This document shows positions 13,676-25,567 of a stretch of 64,000 nt of DNA, one piece after another (the first letter of the stretch is position 1; the number at the start of each line of letters is the position of its first letter). Both the position numbers and the translations under genes were made by a program. This DNA is from Lobosporangium transversale (taxonomy: Eukaryota; Mortierellomycota; Mortierellomycetes; Mortierellales; Mortierellaceae), in the NCBI RefSeq assembly GCF_002105155.1, contig NW_019028979.1:1240001-1304000 (forward strand), given 5' to 3'. Under the pieces are notes generated by a model. The model searched no databases and was not told the DNA's origin. It saw only the letters and a program-made list of their open reading frames with translations.

Positions 13676-14907
13676 TTAACGCCTCTCTACCAAGATCTTG
13701 AGCTCAACACGTCCAAGATCACCAAGGTCTACGCGTGCCCGTGACTCGCCCAAGGTCTTGATCTTGGTGCCATTCACTGTAACCTTTGTATGATCAACCA
13801 AAATGCCGTGTTTCTCCTTCAGCTCCTTGACCACATCCTCAGCCTGTACGGATCCAAAGATGGATTTTGATCCAGGCAAGACTTCATTTACCGCTCGCGT
13901 AAAGACCAATGATGGCAAGGCTTGCAGACGATGACGCAGCTCCTGTAGTTGAATAATACGCTGCTCCTTCTTTACTGTCTGCTGATAAACCTATGTATAA
14001 TAGTATGCATATCCCAAACCACCATGTGAATGAAATATAAGAAATAAATTGTTTTTGTACTTCATTACTTTGAACCAAAAAAAATAAAAAATAAAAAAAA
14101 ATAAAAAAGATCCGTATATACCTTATTAGCTTCCTGTGCGACCTTGAAAGCATCCTGCCCTGGGCTAGTTTCCGCTTTAAATTGTTGTGCTCTCTTGTTG
14201 TTATAGTTTGCGAGGCGAAAAGGGTACAGCTGATTTCTCATTCTACCAGCTTAGATTATTGAAAGTAATACACAATGAGGTGAGTTGACATATGTGATTT
14301 GATAAATCCACAGCCTTCATGTCATTAAATCATATTGGAGAATCCTCCGCTTCCAGTACTTACGACCCACAGTGACAACATCGCCTGAATATAATCATTA
14401 TTTCCATGTTCACAGAGGTAAAAAGGAAAAAAAAAAATTAATATAGAATCAATTGCACTTTGCTGATAATAAAAGGTTCATCAAGCAGACAGAAGTTGGT
14501 GCCGTGAAGTTAGACTTCTTTTTTTTTTTTGTACGAATATCAGTTGATACTAAGCTGTAGATCCTGTTCCACGTCACTTTTTTTTTCAGGTACCTGGTTT
14601 TCCTAGACCTTGTACATTTGCTCTCAGGGTGACCTCGATGGATTTTTGAGACTTCCAGCGCTATTGTAATAGTCCAGAAATGAGAGTATTTGTAAGAAGA
14701 GCTGGTAAGGCCTCTTTTTTTCCTTATTGATTCCTCATTCAACTCGCCCCTGCAATGCCATTTGAGTTTCCTTGTTTTAGTAGCAACATATAAAAAATTA
14801 TGTATTTTTTTTAACAAACTAGAATGAATTTAAACACGTACCTTGACGACATTTGTGGTAGATCTATAAGCGACTCTTGAGAGCGAAGATTTGTTGATGG
14901 AGAACAT
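13676..14907 (-). CDS. Mitochondrial large-subunit ribosomal protein bL9m
   Basis: Five exons: 14842-14907, 14594-14660, 14364-14384 (only 21 nt), 14122-14249 and 13676-13990. They total 597 nt or 198 residues. The N-terminus MFSINKSSLSRVAYRSTTN is a typical mitochondrial presequence (basic, Ser/Arg-rich). The joined exons spell the bL9 N-terminal domain: VTLRANVQGLGKPGDVV, TVGPGRMRNQLYPFRLA. A helical linker (QRIIQLQELRHRLQ) follows, then the C-terminal domain containing PGSKSIFGSV and a C-terminal VELKILVERR. bL9 binds 23S-type rRNA near the L1 stalk. An upstream in-frame ATG (15060) would add unrelated residues and lies in the divergent promoter, so I prefer 14907. Each junction was set by the conserved motif and the reading frame. 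Confidence 0.93.
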
Positions 14908-15133
14908 TTTAGGGAGATAGTAATGTTTGTTTAGGAGTTGCGGAAGGCGACCAACTTTAAGACGATCTGTGTGACTGCAAATTACCCAATGCAAAATAAA
15001 AGAATTCCTCTCTTCTGCAATTAAAATTAGTTCAAAAAGGACAATATCACGCATTATCACTCAGAGACTTTCCTCCAACCTCCTAAACCTTTCTCCATCA
15101 CTTGCCACGCGTTCATTTCAAAAGCTTAAAAGC
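14908..15133. promoter_or_regulatory. 226-bp bidirectional promoter (bL9m / frataxin)
   Basis: The start codons of bL9m (14907, minus) and frataxin (15134, plus) are 226 bp apart. Both proteins act in the mitochondrial matrix. The plus side has pyrimidine-rich sequence (ctcctaaacctttctcc, about 15080-15098) just upstream of the frataxin ATG, as is common for fungal leaders. No factor site was identified with confidence. Confidence 0.6.
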
Positions 15134-16087
15134 ATGTCTACAACTCGTGCCATCACCACCTCTGTAAGACCACTTTTGGCCAATACTAGGGCTAGGCTTA
15201 GCATCAACAATAGCAGCAGACAGCCCTTTCTCTGTCGCCGTTTGCTCTGCTCTGCTTCCTCGCATACATATACCCATCATACTCTTATGAATTCCAGATC
15301 TACTGCTACCTCTTCATCTACTATCCCTATTACCGCTGTTGTTGCGCGATTCATTGGGGCCCCTAGAATGTACAGCTCTTCTACTTCAGGAAAGGAATAT
15401 GTTATCAGGTAAAAATAAAAATAAAAATAAAAAAGCAAGGAGATAAAAAAATAAATAAATAAAAAGATTAATTGATCAACCCTTCACAAGGCCATAAACT
15501 CCTTTGCAATTTCCTCCGCTAACAATAGTAATAATAATTAACTCTCATCTCTTGTTTAGCGACCTGACTGATGATGAGTACCACACAGTATCAGACGGAT
15601 CGATGGATCGAATGGTCGAATACTTTGAGGATCTGGGCGACGAACATGAAATCCCTGGATACGATGTTGAATATCAGGTGAGTTCATGCAAAAAGGTATC
15701 CTAACCATTTTTCTGCTCCCCCACAACCTTACCCTCTTGATTTTAGTTTTAGCTCTATTTTTATTAATTTTGTTTCTTTATAAAAAAAAAAAAAAAAAAA
15801 AAAAAATCATGATCAATCATGATGGCATTGATGATCTTGGATTATAGAGCGGGGTCATGACTCTTAAGCTTGGCGACAAGGGCACTTATGTTGTCAATAA
15901 ACAACCTCCAAATAAGCAACTTTGGTTATCATCGCCTACAACAGGTCCCAAGCGTTATGACTATGATGCTGAACACAAGGCTTGGTTCTATAATCGCGAT
16001 CAACATACACTCAAGCATCTACTGGATACTGAAATCTCAAAGGCTATTGGAATCAATATTAATGTGCCATTAGACTCGAAAAGTTAG
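15134..16087 (+). CDS. YFH1: Frataxin, mitochondrial iron-sulfur assembly factor
   Basis: Three exons: 15134-15408, 15560-15677 and 15848-16087, total 633 nt or 210 residues. The first 90 residues are a long Ser/Thr/Arg-rich mitochondrial presequence. The frataxin fold begins with an acidic helix ([20 protein letters not shown], then YFEDLGDE), whose Asp/Glu residues bind iron. The beta sheet carries [19 protein letters not shown] and [19 protein letters not shown], the most conserved surface for contact with the Nfs1-Isu1 complex. The C-terminal helix is [14 protein letters not shown]. Frataxin stimulates sulfur transfer on the ISCU scaffold. Introns 1 and 2 are AT-rich, and the second has an A-run of about 26 nt. 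The gene converges with delta-COP, 255 bp between stop codons. Confidence 0.97.
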
Positions 16088-16342
16088 GACGATTGAAAAG
16101 ATGACAAAGTCTTGAAGATGTTAAAAAGTAAAATAAAATAGTAAAAAAAGATAAACATCAAGCTTGAATTGATTGTTTGAGTATCGATATTTCCATGATG
16201 ATTAAAGAAAAAAAAAGAAAAAAAAAAAAAAGGACCACTACGGCATGTAATAATTTTGGCTTTGTTGTGTAATTTGAATAGTAAGTGTATGGCCACCCCA
16301 ACTAGGAGCATTCTTAAGAGTTTAATATATCCTGATTTGTTT

Positions 16343-18633
16343 TTATACAACAGAATATTCTAGTGGCGTCAAAATACTGTGCTTCGAAAACTCTACGTTT
16401 GATCCATCTGCCACAAGTGAAACCGAAAAAACCTATATGTATTCATTTCCAAAGAAAAAAGAAGTGATAGAGATTGTTGTAGGTTAGTATCCGTTAGGGT
16501 CTCCTTCTGTTCGTCATTGATCCATCGCAACTTTGGTACCCAATTGGATGAAGTGACATACATCAACGTCACAGACAAGTCGCTCGCTCTCAAACTGTAC
16601 AGAGACTGGGAAGAAGCTCTCTACATCCTCGCCTGCACAATTGAACTCCAACGTCCCAGAAGCATTGGATGAGCTGATTGAAGGTAATTGCCAGATCAAC
16701 ACGCTCTGTTGGTGGTCTACAAAGTGCTTTCCATCTGCTTCGCCAACTGTTGGGGTTGCTCCTTGTCTATAGAATCCCGAACACAAAGGAGAGAAAAAAG
16801 AAAGTTAGATTTACTGTCCTGAATCAATAGAATAGTAAACGAACAAGCAGCTATGGTCAATTGAAACTTACGGAAGAGGGATGATAATGTTTACGTTCTT
16901 GAATTCCATTTCTTCATTCTCAAGCTGATATTCAATGTTGACATCGCATGAGCCATCGCCTGCAGGAGATGGCCAGCAATTAACTAGATAGTAAAGTATA
17001 TGCGAAAAAGGAAGCATAGTGTAAGTAATCAAAAAGCCATATACCAATATAAAGGTACAATCATTAAATATTAGGAAAAAAAAAAAAAAAAAAAAACTTA
17101 CTCGATAAAGGAATAGAGCTTTCATCTTTACTGAGGAACCTCCAACGTAATACTCCAGTTGATGTATTGAGAGGAAATTCTTTTGAAGAATCTCTAAATG
17201 CAATAACTTTATCACTATTGAATAGGGCCTTATTCACATTAGGATGGGTCTTGAACTGAATGCTAGGATCATCTAGATGACGAAGCGCAAGGCTGATCTT
17301 GGTTTTTGCTGGATCAGAGACGCGGAGCATCAAATCTCCTTTCACTTCCATGTTCTCCAGTCCGCCGTCTCTGTTAGCCACAACGGTAATCTTTTCCTCA
17401 ATATGAACATGCACACTATCCATAGGGAAATCTGGCTGAGCAGGAGCTGAGTAGTTTTGTGCATGGTATTGTTGCTGTTGTTGCTGTTGTTGCTGTTGTT
17501 GCTGCTGTTGCTGAAGAACAGGCGAGGAATCCGCTTCTGCACGTAATGATTCAAATAAGTCTGCATTGTTTTGCTTGCGTCCCAGCTGCATGCCTCTTGC
17601 TTTTGTTGCGGGAGTCTTGGGAGCACCACTAAAAAAAAAAAAAAAAATCCCGTAGTTGTATTGAGTATTAAAATACGATTATTTATAAATAAAACCAGTT
17701 CCAAATGTTAACTGCAATGGCTTTCAATCAATTGCTTTCTTTGCTTCGTACCTAAACCGAGAGTCATCCTGAGTGAATGAGGGTGAAACAAAGCCTTGAT
17801 TGCCGCCGATATCTTCAATGCCTCCTATGCCAGACTGACCACCAAAACCCATGGAACTGCTCTGACCATATCCACCACTCATGCCCATACCCATACCTAC
17901 ACCCATACCTGAACCATATGGGCTTCCCATGCCAGACATGTTCCTCTTTTGTTCCTTCCTTTGTATATCCAGCAGCTTGGCACGTCTCTTGAGTTCCTCT
18001 TTGGCTTCACGCTCCTTATTCTATACGACATAGCATTGGAAAAAAAGCAATGTTGGCACTCAGTTGCCAACTTTAACATCATGCGAATCTAGGCTGATGT
18101 ATCCCTTCTTACCTTTTCAATCATCTCTTGGACCTTTTCTTCGTGACTTTCCATCTCTGAAATGCTGATGACCTGAGCAAGGTTGACATTTTCTCTATAA
18201 CCGAGTGAGACGATCTCATCAAACGAGCCTAACAATTCAAATGCGTTTCTATCAATCTCATGCGCGTCCGTTGGTCTGCAAGTGGCCGAGACAACACGAG
18301 AGACCAATTGAAGTGTGTCAATATCTAAAATATTAAGGAGAAAAAAAACCGCTATATCAGTATATGAATAGCATATTTGTGGATGTTGATATATATAGAA
18401 TCGATTTCCTTTTCACCTTGCAGGATATTGGATTGTTTGTTGGTGATGAGGATAATAAAGAGTTCCTCTAGAGGCTGGTAAACATATCGAACATGTTCAG
18501 TTTCGATTGTTGTATGTTGTTGGTCTGAGCCTGTCAGCTTTGGGAATGAAGCGATAAGACCCTCGATTCTCGCACGCGTCATTTCCCTGAACTGACGTGA
18601 AATAAGAGCTTAAAAGATAAGCAAAAGAAGCAT

Positions 18634-18669
<36 letters not shown>

Positions 18670-18907
18670 CATGCGAAAGGAACAAACAAATAAATAAAAA
18701 ATAAAAATAAAAATAAAAATAAAAATAAAAAGCTTTCAAATCCTTAGAAAATACCTTTCCCACTCTTTGTGCAAACAGAGATAGCAAGCACGACCTAGAA
18801 CCATAGTGAGCATGAAAGAGTAGTATAGATCAGCTTGTTTTGTTTAGTCATTATGGATGCATAAAGGGTAGTTCCTGAGAAGACATTTTTGACGCGTTGT
18901 ATACCAT
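16343..18907 (-). CDS. RET2: Coatomer subunit delta (delta-COP, archain)
   Basis: Nine coding exons: 18905-18907 (ATG only), 18755-18794, 18417-18608, 18113-18324, 17752-18020, 17102-17628, 16872-16983, 16562-16766 and 16343-16432, total 1,650 nt or 549 residues. The start reads [15 protein letters not shown], then [17 protein letters not shown], the longin-like domain of adaptor small and medium chains. A helical region and [17 protein letters not shown] follow, then a Gly/Met-rich stretch, about 16 Gln, and the mu-homology domain ([49 protein letters not shown]). The last exon is easy to miss: reading through its donor (GTATGT) gives a short false C-terminus, while splicing gives [14 protein letters not shown] and a normal family ending. 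Delta-COP is part of the COPI coat in Golgi-to-ER transport. The polyQ and Gly-rich insert makes it somewhat longer than human delta-COP. Confidence 0.94.
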
Positions 18908-19468
18908 TGTTAAAAAAATAGAATTGGTAGGAGCTTAATGCACAGATGGGATTTAAATAAATGAGCAAGTGAGTAAAGGGATGGAGGAATGAATAACCAA
19001 GAGATGGTATATTTTTTTTATAAAAAAAAAAAAAAAAAAAAAAGAAAGTGTCAAGCTGGACAAGGATGAAATAAAATAAAAGAGATTTTTAATGAGGAAC
19101 ATGAGGGACAGGCATTGTCTCTTCGTGATCCGATGTCCATTCAGCCTGGTCTGTGGCCCATGCGAAAGTTCCACCAATTCAGCGTGATTGTTTGGATTGT
19201 TTGCTAAAATGTTACGTACATGTACAATTATAACTCCTCTCTCTTATCTCAACCACATAGAAACATGCTACCAATGCTTCCATTACTCTTTAGCAGACCG
19301 GTCAATGGTCAGAGCCTTGGAAGGTGACTTCTAGACTAAAATAAAAGACACTATTCTTGCCAATCCTCTCCATTAGTCCCCACTCAGACCCTGTTTTTTT
19401 TTTTTTTTTTTTTTTTTTTAATTCTAACAAACACCATATGTCATGTTTAGAAAAATAGTCATGTCTAT
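18908..19468. other. Intergenic region, no gene seen
   Basis: 560 bp between the delta-COP start and the stop of the acyl-CoA dehydrogenase. It holds an A-run of about 23 nt at 19021-19043 and a T-run of about 26 nt at 19394-19419. No coding feature is visible. Confidence 0.6.
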
Positions 19469-21545
19469 CTACAACTTGGCGCCATACATCATTGATGCAA
19501 CCTATTAAAAAAAAAAAAAGAAAAGAAGCATATGGCAATTAGAATCATACTTTAAATTGTAGACGATGAACAAACAAAGTTTGCCTCTTTTGCTTACCTT
19601 CATACTCTGACGCATGCCAAGATCCAACATAATTTCTTCCGATCCTCCAGGGATAGCATAGGCACGGACTTCACGATAGATACGCTCCACCTTCTCTCCC
19701 TGTCCACCACGTGTGTAGGCCAGACCTCCAAAGATCTGAGATGCCTCACGAGCGCAATACTCCAATGTTTGTGTCGACTGAGCCTTGAGCAGCGCAATGG
19801 GACCACCCAACTTGATCATCTGGAGATCTTCGGGCATGGTCATCGTTTGGTAAATTACATTCTCCATCCATGCGTGTGTTGCTTCAATCTGACGCGCCAT
19901 ATGCGCCAACTTGTTACGCAATACAGGGTGGTTGACTAGCTTGACACCGAAGGTCTTACGCTTACTACCATACTTGATAGCTTCTTCCAAGCAGACACGA
20001 GCCAGACGTGTCGCCTGTGTGACAATACCCATGCGCTCATGGTTGAAGTTGTCGACAATGTACTTGAATCCACGGTTCTCTTTGCCAACGAGATTACCCT
20101 TGGGGACCAATACATCCTCAAAGTTGATATAGGCCGTACCTGAAGACCAGACTCCAGAGCACTTCATGTGACGGGTGCTGACACCAGGCATGGTACGTTC
20201 GATCACCATGAGGGAGACACCGCCCATACCCTCACCACCTGTGCGTACAGCAACTGTAAAGTAGTCCGCAAAGGTACCGTTGGTGATCCATTTCTTTTCA
20301 CCGTTGACAATGTATCCGTCATTGGCCTCATTTGCCACTGTAGTCAAGTTGGCAACGTCAGAACCAGCAGCAGGTTCAGTAATAGCCAAGCAGATGGTCT
20401 TGCGACCAGCCAGGCATTCTGGAACAATACGACGCCTCAACTCTTCAGAGCCATATTTAATGACTGGCGGGAGACCAATTCCGAGTCCACCACAGAGACC
20501 CCAGAGGACTCCACCAGATCCACAACGTGCGAGCTCATCGCTGACAATAAAGGAATGGAAAGCATCCCATACTGCTGGGTCAACAACAGCATCTTTACCG
20601 CCCTTGAAGAGCGTAGTCTCTTCAGGATCAAAGTATTCAAGAGGCAAGTGTCCTGTTCCAGCAATGACAGCGAGGATGCCCATGGCGGCACACTTCTTGA
20701 ACAGCGAGTTGGGAACTTGCTTGGCCTCGTCCCATTCATGGACGAAAGGCATGATTTCCGCTTCGACAAATGCACGCATCACACGGCGGAGTCTACGATG
20801 GGTGGCATTGTAGTAAGGGCTGCCCCACTGTTGGTACCAGGATGGATCACCGAACGGGACCATATCGCCAAATTGCATCTCATCATCTTCATCGTTTGCT
20901 GTGGAAGCAGGTGCAGCCTCGACATTTTCTTTAGGAGGCTCGCCAATGACACCAATGCAAAGAGCGCCGTAATTCTTGAGGACATCTAGTAAAGAGAACC
21001 ATAATTAATTAATCGACTGAAAGAAAAAAAAAAAAAAAAAAAAAAAACTTGTCAAAATCCAAACACGTTCTTCTTACTTGGATTATGAAATGCGTCGAAT
21101 TGCTTAGTGGCATCTGTGCCAGCGTTTTTAAGAATAATTTTCTAGAGGTGTTGAAAAGAAAAAGGGACAGCAGAGTGTCAATAAGTGATGAATGACAATT
21201 TAATGGCCATTCTTTATTCATCTCAACTGCCATCTCATTCCATTGAAGCCAAGCCCATTCCTAAGGTTCATTCTCCACATGCACACATAAACGCTCCAAA
21301 GTTTTCAAGTCCGACAAACGTTTTCTCGAGTAAACTTTAGACGTTACGTCCAAGTTTTTTTTTTTTTTTTTTCTTTTTTCTTTTTTTTGTTTTCTTTAAT
21401 AGAATTGCATACCTTTCCTCCAGGATGTTCGTTCAAAAAAGCGGTTACATCGTATACTTTATCGTGAATAATCACCCAGCAATCATTCTATAAGATCCGA
21501 TGTAGGTTTATAAAAAAATGATGTTTCTCTAGTCAGTCAATCTTT

Positions 21546-21589
<44 letters not shown>

Positions 21590-21671
21590 GACGCGTCCTG
21601 AAAACAAGTCAATCAAGTACCTCAGAATTGTGGGCCGCAACCTGGCTGACAGAGAAGTATCCTGTGGTCAT
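19469..21671 (-). CDS. Acyl-CoA dehydrogenase with N-terminal cytochrome b5 domain and C-terminal AKL signal
   Basis: Five exons: 21621-21671, 21413-21487, 21078-21141, 19598-20985 and 19469-19501, total 1,611 nt or 536 residues. The cytochrome b5 domain (1-80) has [18 protein letters not shown], the haem ligand motif NEHPGGK and the second His in DAFHNP. After an Ala/Glu/Asp-rich linker the dehydrogenase part shows [51 protein letters not shown] and the catalytic-Glu region [17 protein letters not shown]. The last exon encodes only ten residues and ends in AKL, a recognised PTS1 variant. The enzyme introduces a trans-2 double bond into acyl-CoA using FAD. Peroxisomal location is inferred from AKL and the absence of a mitochondrial presequence. 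The b5 domain may pass electrons from FAD; this is inference. The start [10 protein letters not shown] gives a complete b5 fold. Confidence 0.94.
21543..21589. repeat. T23A24 perfect inverted homopolymer inside an intron
   Basis: 23 T followed directly by 24 A in intron 1 (21488-21620) of the acyl-CoA dehydrogenase gene. It could extrude as a hairpin in DNA or fold in the pre-mRNA. It is the longest such inverted run in the window. Confidence 0.85.
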
Positions 21672-24600
21672 GATAGGAAGAGAGTGGTCTTGTCTATGTT
21701 CAAAAAAGGATTCAAGACGAGACTTGAATTGATAACGAAGAGGGAAATTGAAGTCTGAGATGGTGGAAAATGTCTAAGATAAAACACTATTCACTCAAAA
21801 CTAGAAAAGAAAAGAAAAGAAAAAAAAAGTGAACAACACAGAAGAGAATAGGGGCTCTGTTGGTTGAAGAAGAATCACAGGAACGGAATAAACAAATGTG
21901 AAGGAAGAGATAAAAAAAAAAAAATAAAAAAAAAAAAAAAGCAGAAAAGGAACGTTAAAGGCGCAGGTTTTGTGGAGGAAAAAAAAAACTCGGTGCTCTC
22001 GTTCTCGGTATTTTAGACCGAGGAGAAACAACATTGTCTTGAGTGCTTATGGTGCTTGTACCACCATCTTCCTTATGCAAATGACCAACATTTCATGTGA
22101 ATAACAGGATCAGTGTCGCACCATCTCCATATACCTCTCAAAGTGTCATCTGTTGACGAGGGAGGACTTCCTTGCATTGATATTGTATTAGAAGCGCCAA
22201 CTGACCTTACCTGTATACAATAAAAAAACAAGAAAAAAAAAAAAGAAAGCATTTTGCAAGGGATACAGTATCAAATATGCGCTCGGAGTAATGTGGTGGT
22301 CCTAGAGTCTTAGAAGAGAAAAGAAAAGAAAAAAAAGATACATTTATTGAGTTTTGAGAAGCTTCTTCGGCTGGGAGAGCACAGTGAAATCCGTTTTACT
22401 GGCACTTCCTGTCGGGTGTAACCATCTCCTATTCATGTGTATCCATGTCAATTTTATTTCATGCAAAAAAAATAGGCCATGCACCTTGAATTGTTGATTG
22501 ATAATAACGTTCGAAAATGGGTCCTTGTTATGGTTTCAGTTGGACTGGACCTACATTTCATCAATCTACATGTTTCATGTCAATATGCCACCAAACTTGG
22601 CGGTGCAGATAACACAATGAGTACAGGAAGTAAAGAAACGTGAGGAGCAAGAGTTGTACTGCTTCCTCTTCAACTCCATGTCCTTGTCCTATTTCTTCTT
22701 GAGGCATATACCCTGAAAGGAAACTTTGTGCTTTGTAAGTATGTCTTTAGCACATGTATTTGTTTCAAAGGTAGGGCTAATGAAAAGACTTAATCTGATA
22801 CTAGACAAGTGCCGTATATTACTCACATATAAAGAACTACTTCCATGCAACCTTAATTGTTATTAAGCTCGTAAAAGAACCCTGAATCCCTAAAATAAAC
22901 GCTCTCCAACTTGGCCCATCCTTTGTTATACTTTGCCATCAAAGCTCGAGAAAATAGCGATAATTTATAAAATAGCGGATCGAAGAGATCGGCATTTTAG
23001 GAAAGTATAAAATAAAGGCACAATGAAGGCGAACTGGTGAGTTTTTAAACAAATGAATAAAAAAAGATTGTTCGTAGTGCATGCAGGATGACAGCAAAGT
23101 ACATGTATAGATCTTTATTTCATTTTAGCTGTCAGTTTCTATGCTCATCAACTTGTCCCAGTTTGTATATAAAATTAGAGTCAATTGTTTTCCAAATGGG
23201 GAAACTCTGCCGTGGCTGCCGATTTCCTTTTTTTAAACTCCACTTTCTCTTCGGAAAAATTTATCCCACACCATAAAAAAAAAAAAAAAAAAGTCCCACC
23301 CTGACAAATCAAGTTTTTTTTTTTTTTTTTTACTCTCTCATTGAGTTTGAGACTAACAATGATCCGTCTCATTATGGAGTAGAGAAAAGAAAACAAGAGA
23401 AAAAGGAAAGGTATACAGGAATGAAACCGGCCTAAATAAATTATTCGTAATCAGAGACCAGTTCACTGATGTAGCAGATCCTTTTCAACATTACAAATCG
23501 AGGCAAGCAAGCGATAAGAAAAGCAAAAAAAAAAAAAAAAAAATGAATCAGGAAGAGCAGGATGCAGGAGTCGATTGTTAAAAGTTCAAGTCCGTGGTAA
23601 AGAAAACATAACGGGGACGGGGGAATGGGGAATGGGAAATGGGGGGAATGAAAGATAAAAGGTAAATGCAACGTGGTACATTCGATGCAGCTCTACTTGT
23701 TTTATGATCTCCGAACGGCCTTTTAGAAAACCCTTTCACCCTATCTTTTCCTCGTAATGGCACAGTCTATCCATATTAAAAAGTATAAAAAATATATATA
23801 TATAACAATGGTATATATATATATATATATATATATAAATATACATATATTAATATATATATACCTTGTTCTACTCCCGTGCATGTATGCCATGCAGGTT
23901 GCTATTGATAGAATAGAGAAACAGTCGTCTATGAAAGAAATAAAAAGCCCGACTGAAGTTGTGGCTTTTGCAGTCGATTAAAAAAAATGCCGTATATGAA
24001 AAAGAAAATCAGCCTGAGGGCTGATCAGGAAAGAGCATAGAAAATAAGAAAAAAAAAAAAAAAAAAAAAAATACTGGCAAGGAAATATTCTGGTGAGATG
24101 CTGAGGGAGGAGACTGGATGAAGGTAGAGGACACTCCTTATTATCAAGTTCACTTTTAACCGGGACTGAATTATAAAAAAAAAAAGAAAAAGAAAAAAGA
24201 AAAAAAATATCTTAAAGCTATTTTTGCCTCCTTCCTTGCCTGCCCTTCGTTCCCTTTCTTGATGCAGGTGGAGAAAACTTTTTTTTTTTTTCTTCGCCCT
24301 ATAATGAGTTGACACACACATATATATATATATGTAGCCTATATAGGACTTATAAGATGAATGATACAAAGAGAATGGAATCCAACAAATTACGGGTGAT
24401 AGAAAATGCGTCTCAGCACTATATTATTATATATAACATGTACATTTTTCAAAAAATAAATAAAATAAGTGTGAGCGTGTGGAGCTGAACAATGGTGGAG
24501 AAAGAGTTTGATATGTTGTGAACATATTGCATGTTGCGCCCAATTGGATGTGTGAGAAGGATGAAAGGGAAAGAAGATGATCAGTTTAATGGGGAAAATT

Positions 24601-25567
24601 AAACCCGGTTGCCATTGAGCAAACGTGGGACACGGTGGCAAGGATGATCAACTTTTTTATACTTTCAGTCGATGCTCAATTGGTTCCTATAATATATTAC
24701 GAATGACTAGGCTTTATCTGCCGTGAATGATCCCCCTGAGATACTTAGGATGAACAGGCTAATTGACTTTTGAATACAATATTGTTTGACTTTAATCTGC
24801 TATTACCCCTCCTGTCTCTCTGTTTCTACTCCTTGTCAAAGAGAGGTGTCTATCTACTTTCTCTCTACCCCCGGGAGGAGTTTAGCCTTTGGTCCCTTAT
24901 TAATCAGGCATTAGGTTCTTACAAGTATGGCTCTAAATATATATGACTATGATATTATCAATTTCTTCTTCGGGAATAAGAGGTGCCGGCCATATATTTG
25001 ATTGAATACCAAACCAATTCAATCCAAGTATACAGAAGTATCAAAAGTTAAAAATTTATTTCCACTAAATCGAATGTCCGACTTCTTTTTTAAAATTAAA
25101 ACCGCTGGTTCTATCGTATTCGAGCATTGACAGAGGAGGGAGAAAAACTCGCCTTATCAACAGTTACGGCATCGGGTAAATGGATAAACAACAGCAATGG
25201 ACAAAAAAAAAAATATAAAAAGCTGGTTGTTTTCTCTAGTATTTTTTTTTTTCTTCTTTTTCTTCATCATTTCTTCATCATTTCTTCATCATCATCTCCC
25301 TTATTACCATTATTTTTTTTTTTTTTTTTCTTCATTCTTTGTATTTTACTTAATACCAACGCATAGACAACAAAAAAGCATCATTTTCACTTGCATTTTG
25401 TAACACTCATTCACGCTCTCCACTCCTTTACCCTTGTTTATTCTGCACTCCACTTTATTTAAGCAGCACAGCAATCCCCCCAAACGTGTGTAACGCATTA
25501 TTGAACACCGGTTTATTTTATTCCCTATTTTCATTTCTCCACTCCCTACTCATTTTAAACAAACATA
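21672..25567. other. 3.9-kb gene-free region upstream of the ABC transporter
   Basis: No exon with a supported frame was found on either strand. It contains many A/T runs (for example 23276-23292, 24050-24071), polypyrimidine tracts and a TA microsatellite. The last 200 bp before 25568 are rich in C/T, typical of a strong fungal promoter and leader. Starts and stops of small frames here follow the homopolymers. An unannotated non-coding RNA cannot be excluded. Confidence 0.55.
23812..23837. repeat. (TA)13 microsatellite
   Basis: A perfect TA dinucleotide run inside a wider TA-rich block (23787-23862). It lies in the gene-free stretch. Confidence 0.85.

Noticed and set aside
20168-20989. Long + strand frame opposite the acyl-CoA dehydrogenase
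   Set aside because: No family features; it mirrors a conserved catalytic domain on the minus strand.
24025-24369. Minus-strand frame with poly-Phe and poly-Lys
   Set aside because: It is made of A/T homopolymers in gene-free DNA.
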